From CAWHOW01 sp963831005 (GTDB taxonomy: Bacteria; Bacteroidota; Bacteroidia; Bacteroidales; CG2-30-32-10), in NCBI GenBank assembly GCA_963831005.1, contig CAWHOW010000033.1, positions 62,001-126,000 on the forward strand: 64,000 bases of DNA, in the 5' to 3' direction. The first letter of the stretch is position 1; each line of letters starts with the position of its first letter. Under the pieces are notes generated by a model. The model had not been told where the DNA came from. It saw only the letters and a list, made by a program, of their open reading frames with translations, and did not search any database. Shown here piece by piece: positions 16,137-25,678 of the stretch. Both the position numbers and the translations under genes were made by a program.

Positions 16137-17411
16137 TTACTGCGCCTTCACCAGGTAATAATTCTTCTTCCCTTTCTGAACAAGTATATAAAGTTTATTC
16201 AGCAGGTCGTTTTCAGACACTGAATAATTCTCATCAACCTTGGCTTTGTTAATGCTGATGCTTCCTTCTTTCAGCATGCGCCTTGCTTCACTCTTTGAAG
16301 CAGTAATATTTGTTTTTTCAGAAATAAAGTCAATTACAGGGATACCCTGTGCAATATCGTTCCTGCTGATGTCCGACATGGGCACACCTTCAAATACAGA
16401 GAGTAAAGTATCTTCATTCAGTTTCTTCAGCATATCAGTAGTACTTTTGCCGAAAAGTATTTCCGAAGCATCAACAGCCGTATTATAATCTTCTTCCGAA
16501 TGTACGCGTATAGTAATATCTTTTGCCAAAGCTTTTTGAAGCAGCCTTAAATGCGGGGCTTTATTATGCTCCGCTTCCATGGCTTCTATCTCTTCTTTTT
16601 TGAAAAGTGTGAAAATGCGAATATACCTTGCCACATCTGCATCGCTTGCATTCAGCCAGAACTGGTAAAATTTATAAGGCGAAGTTTTCTTCGGGTCGAG
16701 CCATACATTGCCACTTTCCGTTTTGCCAAACTTAGTGCCATCGGCTTTTGCAATAAGCGGGGTCGTGAGTGCGTAAGCTTCGCCTCCTGCTTTGCGGCGT
16801 ATCAGTTCAGTGCCGGTAACTATATTGCCCCACTGGTCCGAGCCGCCCATTTGCAGCTTGCAGTTCATGTTCTGGAATAAAAACAAATAATCATAACCCT
16901 GCACCAGCTGGTAACTGAATTCGGTAAACGACATCCCATTCTCCATGCGGTTTTTCACCGAATCCTTCGTCATCATGTAATTAATGGTGATGTGTTTGCC
17001 CACATCCCTTATAAAATCAAGAAAGCTGAAATTCTTAAACCAGTCGTAATTGTTCACTATCTCGGCCGAATTCTTTCCACAATTGAAATCGAGGAACTTC
17101 TCCAGTTGTTTCTTCTGACATCGGAGGTTGTGGTTCAGTATGTCTTCCGACAGCAGGTTCCTTTCCTGCGATTTTCCCGAAGGGTCGCCCACCATGCCTG
17201 TAGCCCCGCCAACCAGCGCAAAAGGTTTATGACCGCATTGCTGGAAATGCAGCAGTGTCATTATCTGCACCAGGTTGCCCACGCCAAGCGAATCCGATGT
17301 GGGGTCGAAACCAATATAGCCGGAAGTCATTTCCTTGTTCAGTTGCTCTTCGGTTCCCGGCATAATATCGTGTATCATGCCCCTCCACTTTAATTCCTCA
17401 ACAAAATTCAT
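16137..17411 (-). CDS. tyrS: Tyrosyl-tRNA synthetase
   Basis: 424 residues, class I synthetase of the TyrRS B1 type. The N-terminal YIGFDPTSDSLGVGNLVQ carries the HIGH-equivalent region, then GGATGMVGDPSGK, the tyrosine-binding QLVQGYDYLFL and MGGSDQWGN, the KFGKTESGNVWLD motif (KMSKS equivalent) and a C-terminal S4 RNA-binding domain (ASKSEARRMLKEGSISIN). A TATATTTG box on the minus strand at 17452-17459 is a likely promoter. Confidence 0.97.
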   Translation of the reverse strand: MNFVEELKWRGMIHDIMPGTEEQLNKEMTSGYIGFDPTSDSLGVGNLVQIMTLLHFQQCGHKPFALVGGATGMVGDPSGKSQERNLLSEDILNHNLRCQKKQLEKFLDFNCGKNSAEIVNNYDWFKNFSFLDFIRDVGKHITINYMMTKDSVKNRMENGMSFTEFSYQLVQGYDYLFLFQNMNCKLQMGGSDQWGNIVTGTELIRRKAGGEAYALTTPLIAKADGTKFGKTESGNVWLDPKKTSPYKFYQFWLNASDADVARYIRIFTLFKKEEIEAMEAEHNKAPHLRLLQKALAKDITIRVHSEEDYNTAVDASEILFGKSTTDMLKKLNEDTLLSVFEGVPMSDISRNDIAQGIPVIDFISEKTNITASKSEARRMLKEGSISINKAKVDENYSVSENDLLNKLYILVQKGKKNYYLVKAQ

Positions 17412-17451
17412 AATATTTTAATTTGTAATAGGCTGTCTTTATATACTGCGA

Positions 17452-17459
17452 CAAATATA
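17452..17459 (-). promoter_or_regulatory. -7 box for tyrS
   Basis: Minus-strand TATATTTG matches TAnnTTTG, about 41 bases upstream of tyrS. Confidence 0.45.
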
Positions 17460-17526
17460 CGAAGACTATATGAAAAGAAATTTATTTAAAGGTGTATGAA
17501 GGAAAGTAGGCGAATGTGCATTTATT

Positions 17527-17823
17527 TTATAAACTTTCTGCCGATAAATGCCTTGCGCTATGGTGAACAGTCAAAATATCAATCTTTTTGGCAGAAACAA
17601 TTTTATAGACAATCCGATAATTTCCCCTGATTAATTCACGTATTAATGGATTTTTAAATTCAGGAACTACTCTGCCAATTTTGGGAGTCTTGGTTAAAAT
17701 GTCGGTGGAAAAAAATAAAGTTCGAATGGTTAATTTAGCGTACCTTATTGAATCCTTTGAAATATATTGCGCAATATCTTCCAAGTCCTCCAATGCACGA
17801 AATGTCCAGTTTACTTCAACCAT
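17527..17823 (-). CDS. ParE/RelE-family toxin
   Basis: 98 residues with the RelE/ParE fold signature: WTFRALEDLEDIAQYISKDS, PKIGRVVPE, IRELIRGNYRIVYKI and ILTVHHSARHL. The C-terminal arginine-containing strand and final HHSAR motif are typical of ParE-like toxins. Its start overlaps the end of the upstream small gene by 13 bases, as in toxin-antitoxin operons. The target (gyrase or ribosome) cannot be decided from sequence. Confidence 0.88.
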   Translation of the reverse strand: MVEVNWTFRALEDLEDIAQYISKDSIRYAKLTIRTLFFSTDILTKTPKIGRVVPEFKNPLIRELIRGNYRIVYKIVSAKKIDILTVHHSARHLSAESL

Positions 17824-17993
17824 TTGCCCAGTTTTTTTTCAGCTTCTTTCTTTGAAACTGTCTTTCCCTGCTCCGATTGCTGTAACCCTTCATTAATCTT
17901 TTCAATAAAGATTAACTTATCCAATAATTCGTCTATTGTAAAATTACTGGGAAGCTTGTCTATGGTCTGTTTTAAAACTTGTTTTGTAAGCAT
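17811..17993 (-). CDS. Antitoxin partner of ParE/RelE-type toxin
   Basis: 60 residues, charged and probably helical, ending EKKLGKWLK. It has the size, charge and position of an antitoxin: immediately upstream and overlapping the toxin start. The stretch FTIDELLDKLIFIEKINEGLQQSEQGKTVSKKEAEKKL resembles antitoxins with a C-terminal toxin-binding helix. On the minus strand a TATATTTG box at 18037-18044 lies 44 bases upstream. Confidence 0.75.
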   Translation of the reverse strand: MLTKQVLKQTIDKLPSNFTIDELLDKLIFIEKINEGLQQSEQGKTVSKKEAEKKLGKWLK

Positions 17994-18112
17994 TTATTAA
18001 TTATTTAATATTTCTTTAAATCTTTATTAATTATTACAAATATACAAAAACTATATGAAAAGGAATTTATTATAAAGTGGAATCTAAAAAAGATCAAAGC
18101 GGACTTCATCGC

Positions 18113-18274
18113 TTAGCTGACTTTTTGCTTACGGTAATCTATCTCCACCAGTATATCAATATCGCTCTTTGCTGACTCTTCGTTCCTCACAAACGAACCA
18201 AACAAATAGGAACGCTTAACAGGTTTATCAGTAAAAAAATCAGAGATCTGCGATATGTAAATACTCTTTAGCAT
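18113..18274 (-). pseudogene. Truncated MNT-type nucleotidyltransferase domain
   Basis: 53 codons, MLKSIYISQI onward. They include LFGSFVRNEESAKSDIDILVEID, the GSxxR...SDIDILV active-site signature of minimal nucleotidyltransferases (MntA/MNT). Intact proteins run to about 100 residues; this one stops ten residues after the signature. It is either a short remnant or the N-terminal half of a broken gene. A TATCTTTG box on the minus strand (18304-18311) lies 30 bases upstream, so it may still be transcribed. No HEPN partner gene is adjacent. Confidence 0.65.
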
Positions 18275-18405
18275 ACAATTATATTACAAAATTGAAATTT
18301 GAACAAAGATACTGTTTTTACAGATGGGAAAAATGCTATTTATTATAATCCGCGCCAAACCTTTCAGGTAAATAAGTTTCAAGAAATTTTTCCGCATTCA
18401 TGAAA

Positions 18406-20433
18406 TTATTTTCCTTCCCATAACTGGTTGTAAATAATTTGATGTATTCGACCAATAATTGAAGATAAATATTGTAATTGCTTTTTATCAGGATATTGTT
18501 CCCTTGTTAAATTCATTTTTAGTATATAGGTTTTAAGTACTGATCTCAACTGAATAATAATTAAATTTGGATCTATTACCTGATATTTTTTAAAATATAT
18601 TTCCGAGTAAATACTTAATTCATTTGTATTAACAGTATCGGCTTTATTTAAATCAAAGGTTTTTGCAAAATCATAAATTTCTTTCCAATTTCTGGATGAG
18701 GGAATATCATTAATGCTGATTTCACTTAAAAAAGAATAGTTTATTTTTGAATGAACCTCCTCAGCAATTTGAGATTCTGATTTAAATATAGTTTGATTTA
18801 AAAGACCATAATTACAGTATCGGTTAAAAATGGATTCATATAATGATTTCCGTTCATCATTTTCCGACAAATATTTTAGAATAGTTGAAACAACTTGCTC
18901 AATTGTAAACGAAAAAAAAGAATTATGTCGCTTTAATAGATTTTTAAATTCTTTAATTGGTTCAAGACATTTATTATCTTGACTTGAATGAACAACAATT
19001 TGAATACAATTAATATTAAACTTATCAATTACTTCTTCCGCTACAAGTTGATTTCTGAATAACTGATTATATTTTAAAGAGAGATATTCTTCTGAAGATT
19101 GTTTTTCAAATTGCTGATTGTAATTACAAATAGCTTTCAAATATCTATCTTTCTTTTCTTCGGTGTTTTTAAAATCATCCTTCTCAGAAAATGATTCAGT
19201 ATATTTAACCTCTATTCCTATACCAGAAATATTATCATTTAAATCAGAATATTCAATATATACATCAAAACAGGAATTATCTGTTTTAATTACTCTATTT
19301 GATTTTCCATTTTCATCACCTGGTACATATTCTAATCGAATATTTTGAATAGATTTAATATTTAATTCGGGTAATAATTCTTTAAAAAGAATTGTAGCTA
19401 TTTGGTAATTATCCCATCTGAGTGGAAGGAAGATATTAAATGCCATGGGCTGAGATGAAAGTAAATTTTCTTTAAGCCTTTTTTCATCCGTTAATCTCCC
19501 ACGTTTTTTAATATCTTCAAATTCTTTTAAGGCATCTTGTTCTAATTGCCTATTTCGCATAAAATTTATAAAACTTGCATTGTCCTTTAAATAATTACAA
19601 TATTTGTTTTCAATTTTTTCGTTTCGATATATTCCTTGAAGCATTCTGCTTTTGATAATATGCATATCATTTTTATCACTTGCTGGAATATATCCGTATT
19701 TGTCTTGAAATTCTTTAAATTTTTCGTGTGGTACAATTCCTTCCATTTTATGAGTATTTGTTTTTTCAATTTCTACCGGCTGTGATTCAAATTTATAACC
19801 TTTTGCTTCCTCTATATAGTTTATTTCTTCTACATCCTTATATTTATTTTCTCTCTCAACACCTTTTGCTTTTGGCCAGACTGCAATCTTTCTACATTTT
19901 CCATTCCATTTTTTGCTAGTAATTAATTCGATTAGTTCCTCAAAAAGCTGTTTATTCTTATTTATTTCAATTTCAAATTCAATTGTTTGTTTTTTAACCT
20001 CATTATCCCTTATACTTTTCAGTTCAATTATACATATATTTTTATCATCATCTATTGCTAAAATATCGTTTACAATTTTTTCAGGTTTAGTAAAAGCCAT
20101 TTCAGAAGTTACATAGGTTAGATTTTTGCTAAAAGGTAACAACCAATTATTATTCATTGCATAATTTATAATCCATGCTTGCAACTCTTTTTCACGTGTT
20201 TCTCGTTTAGGTGGCTCTAACTTCAATTTCTCAATTGATGCAATATGATTTTCGGCAACCTCCTTGCTTTTTAATCCAGATACTCCTTTTTCAGCAGTTT
20301 CTTTTGCTAATGAAACTAATGAAAATGAATTTAGATTACCTCTAAAAATGAAATTATTATTCTTTAGTACTTCATGAAACATTTCATTTAGTTCTTTAGC
20401 AATTCTAAAGTATTTTAAGTCATTGCTGTCCAT
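18406..20433 (-). CDS. Large protein with two PD-(D/E)XK nuclease-like domains
   Basis: 675 residues. The first module (residues ~80-215) has ND (122-123) followed by CIIELKS (E137-x-K139), a PD-(D/E)XK core. The second (~325-500) begins SSQPMAFNIFLPLRW, the start seen in PGN_0703-type putative restriction endonucleases, then a FD (389-390) and GIGIEVKYTE (E408-x-K410), a second core. The C-terminal third is helical and unrecognised. It is AT-richer than its neighbours and lies beside a toxin-antitoxin pair, consistent with an acquired defence or DNA-processing gene. A TAAATTTG box on the minus strand (20523-20530) may drive it. The function is inferred. Confidence 0.7.
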   Translation of the reverse strand: MDSNDLKYFRIAKELNEMFHEVLKNNNFIFRGNLNSFSLVSLAKETAEKGVSGLKSKEVAENHIASIEKLKLEPPKRETREKELQAWIINYAMNNNWLLPFSKNLTYVTSEMAFTKPEKIVNDILAIDDDKNICIIELKSIRDNEVKKQTIEFEIEINKNKQLFEELIELITSKKWNGKCRKIAVWPKAKGVERENKYKDVEEINYIEEAKGYKFESQPVEIEKTNTHKMEGIVPHEKFKEFQDKYGYIPASDKNDMHIIKSRMLQGIYRNEKIENKYCNYLKDNASFINFMRNRQLEQDALKEFEDIKKRGRLTDEKRLKENLLSSQPMAFNIFLPLRWDNYQIATILFKELLPELNIKSIQNIRLEYVPGDENGKSNRVIKTDNSCFDVYIEYSDLNDNISGIGIEVKYTESFSEKDDFKNTEEKKDRYLKAICNYNQQFEKQSSEEYLSLKYNQLFRNQLVAEEVIDKFNINCIQIVVHSSQDNKCLEPIKEFKNLLKRHNSFFSFTIEQVVSTILKYLSENDERKSLYESIFNRYCNYGLLNQTIFKSESQIAEEVHSKINYSFLSEISINDIPSSRNWKEIYDFAKTFDLNKADTVNTNELSIYSEIYFKKYQVIDPNLIIIQLRSVLKTYILKMNLTREQYPDKKQLQYLSSIIGRIHQIIYNQLWEGK

Positions 20434-20673
20434 TTATTGATTTTTTTGATGTTAGTTTTCTAATCTTCTCCCAGTTAGTGTTTGTCTCCTGACTATTTCT
20501 ATAAGTTACTTCCTTTATAAAACAAATTTAAACATTTCCCCAACATCATAAACAATAATCTGAATCCAATTTCCCCATCCCCCCTCTTCCCCACCCAATC
20601 ATTAGTCAACCATACCTCTTTTCTTTAAGTAACTAGCGATAGTTTTACAGATATTTCCTCTTTCCTGGTAGTA

Positions 20674-20947
20674 ATTGCGTCCATGCCGATAAGCATTGCG
20701 TCCATGCCGATGAGCATTGCGTCCATGTCAATGAGCATTGCGTCCATGCCGATGAGCATTGCGTCCATGTCCAATGAGCATTGCGTCCATGTCAATGAGC
20801 ATTGCGTCCATGCCGATGAGCATTGCGTCCATGCTGATGAGCATTGCGTCCATGTCAATGAGCATTGCATCCATGTCAATGAGCATTGCGTCCATGCCTT
20901 TAAGCATTGCGTCCATGCTTACAGGGATTGCGTCCATAACTACGAGC
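20674..20947. repeat. Tandem array of 21-bp units, locus 2 (13 units)
   Basis: Thirteen direct units with the conserved half ATTGCGTCCATG and a variable half (CCGATGAGC, TCAATGAGC and others). All are 21 bp except one of 22. Junctions contain the dyad AATG-AG-CATT. The last three units are more diverged. It lies between the divergent nuclease and epimerase genes. Reading frames stay open through it on both strands because 21 is a multiple of three. These are not taken as genes. Confidence 0.95.
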
Positions 20948-21053
20948 AATGAGACTAAAGCGATAGAAACAAGCCAAAAAACTGTAGTTATTTATTTTCC
21001 CTAAATTTGCCTTATGATGCCTCCCTGTGTATCCAATTAAATATGATGAATTT

Positions 21054-21135
21054 TAATATCCAATAATGAATATCGAATTTTCAATATCCAAGTTTTACTT
21101 CATTATTCGATATTGGGCGTTGGACATTCGAAATT
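21054..21135. repeat. Dispersed hairpin repeat, AATATCC/GGATATT family
   Basis: Left arm with AATATCCAATAATGAATATCG and right arm with CGATATTGGGCGTTGGACATT can pair imperfectly. A related element is at 38005-38088. It lies just upstream of the epimerase gene. Confidence 0.65.
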
Positions 21136-21160
21136 ATTTTGTTACTAATTTGCTCTTAAA

Positions 21161-22180
21161 ATGATACTTGTTACAGGCGGTACCGGACTGGTAGGCTCGC
21201 ATTTGCTTTACCGGCTTTGCAGTTCGGGTAAAAAGGTAAGGGCTCTTAAAAGGGAAACCTCCTCATTGCGCATCATTCATAAAACCTTTTCTTATTATAC
21301 ACCCAATGCCGATGCCCTGCTGAACAACATAGAATGGGTTACGGGCGATGTTACCGATATTTATTCGCTTTATGATGTCATGGAAGGCGTGGAGCAGGTG
21401 TACCACACGGCTGCCATTGTTTCGTTTCATGCTTCCGACAAGCACCAAATGATGAATGTGAATGTTGACGGCACCGCCAATGTGGTGAATGCCTGTATAA
21501 CTAAAGGTGTGAAGAAATTGTGCCATGTCAGCTCCATTGCCACGCTGGGCAGGGCCGATAACGACGGGCTTACAGATGAAGAAACGCACTGGAAAAGCTC
21601 TAAGAGGAATTCATCTTATTCTAAAAGCAAGTACGGCGCCGAGCGCGAAGTGTGGCGCGGAATGGCCGAAGGACTTGCTGCTGTTATTGTGAATCCTTCG
21701 GTTATTATAGGTCCGGGCAACTGGAGTAGCGGTAGCTGCCAGATGTTTCAGCAATCGTGGAACGGATTGAAGTTTTATACCGATGGCATGAACGGTTATG
21801 TTGATGTAAACGATGTTGCAAAAGCAATGGTAATGCTGGTGGAAAGCGATATTGCAAATTCGCGATTTATTGTTTCTTCTGAAAATATTGATTATAGAAC
21901 CTTCTTCAGTTGGGTTGCCGAGGGACTGGGTAAGAAGAAACCTAACATCAAAGCCACTGCATTTTTAAGTCAGCTGGCTTGGAGAGCAGAGAAACTAAAG
22001 TCGCTTATGACACATTCAAAGCCTTTGATAACCAAAGAAACCGCAAGGACAGCTTTTCAGAAGTTCTATTATTCGAATGAAAAAATAAAACAAACATTGG
22101 GTTTTGAGTTCATGCCTATGAGGGAATCCATTAAATATACGTGTGAGTTCTTTCTGAAAGATAGACAGCAAACGGTATAG
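21161..22180 (+). CDS. NAD-dependent epimerase/dehydratase (extended SDR)
   Basis: 339 residues. The N-terminal MILVTGGTGLVGSHLLYRL is the Rossmann nucleotide-binding motif of extended SDRs. The active-site YSKSK (YxxxK) lies near residue 150, preceded by HVSSIATLG supplying the Ser. Substrates in this superfamily include nucleotide sugars, dihydroflavonol-like ketones and sterols. Nothing nearby fixes the substrate. It appears to be a single-gene unit. Confidence 0.85.
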   Translation: MILVTGGTGLVGSHLLYRLCSSGKKVRALKRETSSLRIIHKTFSYYTPNADALLNNIEWVTGDVTDIYSLYDVMEGVEQVYHTAAIVSFHASDKHQMMNVNVDGTANVVNACITKGVKKLCHVSSIATLGRADNDGLTDEETHWKSSKRNSSYSKSKYGAEREVWRGMAEGLAAVIVNPSVIIGPGNWSSGSCQMFQQSWNGLKFYTDGMNGYVDVNDVAKAMVMLVESDIANSRFIVSSENIDYRTFFSWVAEGLGKKKPNIKATAFLSQLAWRAEKLKSLMTHSKPLITKETARTAFQKFYYSNEKIKQTLGFEFMPMRESIKYTCEFFLKDRQQTV

Positions 22181-22226
22181 AAATAAAACATAACTAAATA
22201 AACCAGAAGCATAGTCTTTCAAAGTA

Positions 22227-22287
22227 AGCAGGAGGCAGCGGCAGGAGGCAGTAAATAGACTGCCTAGTGCATAATGCTACTGCCTAC
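22227..22287. repeat. Dispersed hairpin repeat, GGAGGCAG/CTGCCT family
   Basis: GCAGGAGGCAG repeated on the left and CTGCCTAGTGC / CTACTGCCTAC on the right, forming a probable hairpin between convergent genes. A shorter relative (ACTGCCTACTGCTGCTGCC) is near 37455-37480. Confidence 0.6.
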
Positions 22288-22303
22288 TTTAGATATTTAG
22301 ATT

Positions 22304-23278
22304 TTAGCTCGTCAGAGTCCTAATGCTTTTCATAAAAGCAATGATCTTCTCAGCAAGGACCTTAGCCAGCTTGATTTTCGATTCTTCTGTCCAGCCGGCT
22401 ATGTGAGGAGTAAGGATAACTTTATCGGAACTGATAAGGTATTTCCAGGCATCGGGAAGTTCATTGCCTGATAATGTTTCGAAAGATGTTTCTTCATATT
22501 CTATAACATCCAGTGCCGCGCCTTTTACTTTCCCGGATTTTAATGCAGATACAAGGTCGTTTGTATTTACCACTGCACCACGTGAAGTATTGATAAGCCA
22601 GAATTTCTTTTTAAACTTACTTATGAAAGATTCATTCAGCATGTATTGAGTTTCATCTGTCAGCGGAACATGCAGGCTAAGTATATCGCTGCTTTCGAAG
22701 ATTTCTTCTAAAGAAACTTCATTGACAAATTCATCAGAATAATTGAATTTGTATTTATCATAAGCTATCACGTTTGCTTCAAAACCCTTTAGTTTCTTAG
22801 CAAAAGCACTGCCCATATTTCCATAACCTATTATCCCGATGGTTTTCCCTTTTATCTCAACTCCGCGGTTTTCTTCACGTTTCCATTTACCATTGCGGAC
22901 TTGTTTATCAGCACGCAAAAAATTATTCATTAATGCTATCATCATTCCAAGCGCATGTTCTCCAACAGCATCACGATTGCCTTCGGGTGAATTAAAACAT
23001 TTTATCCCTATGCTTTTGGCATAAGCAACATCTATGCTTTCCATGCCTGCACCAACCCTGCCAATAAATTTGAGATTAGTAGCTTTGTCAATAAGCTGTT
23101 CATCCATATTGATGCGGCTCCTGATAATGACTCCGCTATATTCATGAATCATTGCAGCTATCTCATCAGGATTTTTCTTTGTACCATCCTCACAAACAAA
23201 ACCTGCTTCTTCAAGGCTTTCCCTGAGAACAGGATGTGTTGAATCGATGAATAATATTTTGTGAGTATTAGCAGCCAT
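22304..23278 (-). CDS. D-isomer-specific 2-hydroxyacid dehydrogenase
   Basis: 324 residues. NAD-binding GIIGYGNMGSAFAKKL near residue 150, then the catalytic set Arg (NTSRGAVVN), Glu (ALDVIEYEE) and His (LTPHIAGWT). It could be a phosphoglycerate dehydrogenase (SerA type without ACT domain) or another 2-oxoacid reductase. No serC is adjacent. Its start overlaps the end of the upstream lipid kinase gene by 11 bases, suggesting coupled translation. Confidence 0.88.
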   Translation of the reverse strand: MAANTHKILFIDSTHPVLRESLEEAGFVCEDGTKKNPDEIAAMIHEYSGVIIRSRINMDEQLIDKATNLKFIGRVGAGMESIDVAYAKSIGIKCFNSPEGNRDAVGEHALGMMIALMNNFLRADKQVRNGKWKREENRGVEIKGKTIGIIGYGNMGSAFAKKLKGFEANVIAYDKYKFNYSDEFVNEVSLEEIFESSDILSLHVPLTDETQYMLNESFISKFKKKFWLINTSRGAVVNTNDLVSALKSGKVKGAALDVIEYEETSFETLSGNELPDAWKYLISSDKVILTPHIAGWTEESKIKLAKVLAEKIIAFMKSIRTLTS

Positions 23279-24270
23279 AATATTTTGCAGGTACGAAATT
23301 ACTTAAAATCCTTCCTTTAATCAAAATTATAATACTGTAATTATATTCAAACAACGTGGTATTATCTCGAAGGAGAGAGGAGTTGCACCTAGTGATTTCC
23401 CCGTCGGCTTCCATCAAAACAGGAGTATCGGTATGTACAATAATCTTTTTACACCTGTAGGTTTTTACCTTTGGATGTTTGATAAACGAACCGTCGTACA
23501 GGTTCTTCACGTTCCTGATGACTTGAATCTTTCCGATCTTTTGTATTACTGTGATATCAAACAAACCATCATCGGCAATAGCATTGGGAATCATCATCAT
23601 TCCGCCTCCTTTATATTTACATATCCCGACATTCATGCTGAATAAAGAAGATTTTATTTCTTTTTCATCAATTATGAGTTCTGCGTTTACTGCTTGAAAA
23701 GAAAATAGTGAAGTAAATAAGTTGGAGAGATAAAGAAATTTCCCTGCTTTATAATTCTCTTTCTGATTGTTCTTTTTAGCTACTACCTTCGCATCAAATC
23801 CTATTCCGGCGATATTTACAAAATATCTTTCTTCTTCCTTGCCGTTGTTGAAGTATTTTACTTTCCCTGACATCCTGAAGAAATAATTTTCTTCGCTTTA
23901 TGTAATCAATGGCGCTCTGGAAATTATCGGGGATATTAAACATTCTTCTCCAATCATTACCTGAACCAACGGGAATCATGCCAAGAGCAACATCTGTGGA
24001 AGGACAAACATTTTGCTGAAGTATGCCATTAGCTATTTCATTTAATGTACCATCGCCGCCAACAGCAATAAGTGTTCTAAATCCGTCATGAATTGCATTA
24101 ATTGCCAGTTCTTTTGCATGCAAATGATATGATGTAAAACTAAAGCTGAATGAAATACCTGCATTATCAAACATAGACGAAACTGCAGACCATTCTCCCC
24201 TGGCTTTCCCTTTACCTGCAGTTGGGTTAATAATGATAAATATATCCCTGTTTGTGAGCTTTTCCATCAT
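23268..24270 (-). pseudogene. Diacylglycerol/lipid kinase (YegS-like) with one frameshift
   Basis: Two frames together make one ~320-residue lipid kinase. The N-terminal part (from 24270) has the DAGK motifs FIIINPTAGKGKA, LIAVGGDGTLNEIANG and GMIPVGSGNDWRR. After AIDYIKRRKLFLQD near 23875 it runs into a wrong frame. The second part continues GKVKYFNNGKEEERYFVNIAGIGFDAKVV, which is the expected next block. The break is a one-base shift around 23865-23878. It may be a real mutation or an assembly error; everything else looks intact. Confidence 0.85.
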
Positions 24271-24403
24271 ATTTTACTGTTTCTAATTCAAAATATAAAG
24301 GGGATGAATTAAATTAGCGGCAGTACAATGATGTGAACATTTTTTTACATAACAAAATATTTCCTTATATTTTTTTAAAGTAACTTTGCTACTTCTTTAC
24401 ACT

Positions 24404-25678
24404 ATGCTACAATTCTTCAAAGATATATTAAGAAAAGATCATCAGCCGGTATTTGGGGCGAGAGAGATTTTGAAATATATTGGCCCGGGTTTACTTGTTG
24501 CTGTTGGTTTTATTGATCCTGGGAACTGGGCAACCAATCTGGATGCCGGTTCGGCATTTGGTTACGAGTTGCTATGGGTAATTACCCTGTCCACTATCAT
24601 GCTCATCATACTGCAACATAATGTTGCCCACTTGGGGATTGCTTCCGGTTTATGCTTATCCGAAGCTGCCACTATCCACATGAAAAAATGGGTTTCGAAA
24701 CCTATACTGTCTTCAGCTGTCATGGCGGCTATTTCTACAGCGCTTGCAGAAATACTTGGTGGCGCAATAGCCTTGAAGATGCTGTTTCATATTCCTATTC
24801 CGATAGGTGCAATACTGGTTACAGCGCTGGTTGCATTTTTGCTTTTATCCAATTCGTATAAAAAGATAGAGAAGTGGATAATAGGATTTGTTTCACTTAT
24901 AGGTATTTCATTTATTTATGAGCTTGCAGTTGTAAATGTGCCCTGGGCTGAAGTAACAAGGGATTTGGTAACACCATCTTTTCCAGCAGGCTCTATGCTT
25001 ATTATAATGAGTGTGCTTGGAGCTGTGGTGATGCCGCACAACCTTTTTCTTCATTCTGAAATTATTCAAAGTCGGCAATGGAACTTGGAAGATGAAAAGA
25101 TAATTAAAAAGCAGCTTCATTACGAATTTGCAGACACACTGTTTTCAATGTTAGTGGGGTGGGCTATCAACTGTGCCATGATAATAATAGCCGCATATGT
25201 GTTTCATAATAATAAAATTCATGTAACAGAATTGCAGCAATCAGAAGAAATGATGCGTCCTTTGCTTGGCAATACTGCAGCCATAGTGTTTGCATTAGCG
25301 TTGTTGTTTGCAGGCATAGCTTCCAGTGTTACTGCCGGAATGGCTGGTGGTTCTATCTTTGCAGGACTTTACGGAGAGCCTTATAATATAAAGGATAGCC
25401 ACACAAAGCTGGGAATTGGCATTACCTATTTCTTTGCATTTCTGCTTATACTGTTTATTGGTGATCCTTTTAAAGGACTTATCATATCACAGATGGTACT
25501 GAGTATTCAATTGCCTTTTACTGTATTTATACAGATCTATCTTACTTCTTCTAAAAAGGTGATGGGGAAATATGTTAACACATGGCGAACAACCACAATG
25601 CTTATCATCATAGCAACAATTGTTATTGTTTTGAATTACGCTCTTCTATATGATCTGTTTTTTGGAAGCGGGTTTTAA
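24404..25678 (+). CDS. mntH: Nramp-family divalent metal transporter
   Basis: About 424 residues from the ATG at 24404 (a TTG six codons upstream is less likely). Multi-pass membrane protein with the two Nramp metal-binding motifs: DPGN (VGFIDPGNWATN, helix 1) and MPHN (VVMPHNLFLHSEI, helix 6). Imports Mn2+/Fe2+ with protons. A TAACTTTG box (24381-24388) lies 15 bases upstream, giving a very short leader. It converges on rsmA with a four-base overlap. Confidence 0.92.
   Translation: MLQFFKDILRKDHQPVFGAREILKYIGPGLLVAVGFIDPGNWATNLDAGSAFGYELLWVITLSTIMLIILQHNVAHLGIASGLCLSEAATIHMKKWVSKPILSSAVMAAISTALAEILGGAIALKMLFHIPIPIGAILVTALVAFLLLSNSYKKIEKWIIGFVSLIGISFIYELAVVNVPWAEVTRDLVTPSFPAGSMLIIMSVLGAVVMPHNLFLHSEIIQSRQWNLEDEKIIKKQLHYEFADTLFSMLVGWAINCAMIIIAAYVFHNNKIHVTELQQSEEMMRPLLGNTAAIVFALALLFAGIASSVTAGMAGGSIFAGLYGEPYNIKDSHTKLGIGITYFFAFLLILFIGDPFKGLIISQMVLSIQLPFTVFIQIYLTSSKKVMGKYVNTWRTTTMLIIIATIVIVLNYALLYDLFFGSGF

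Noticed and set aside
20674..20947. CRISPR array
   Set aside because: Units are directly contiguous with no unique spacers and there are no cas genes in the window.
20625..21004. Long open frames with heptad repeats (MDAMLIG, MSIASMP) on both strands over the 20.7-kb array
   Set aside because: The 21-bp period keeps all frames open by arithmetic. Frames on both strands are equally good and no start or codon bias supports any of them.
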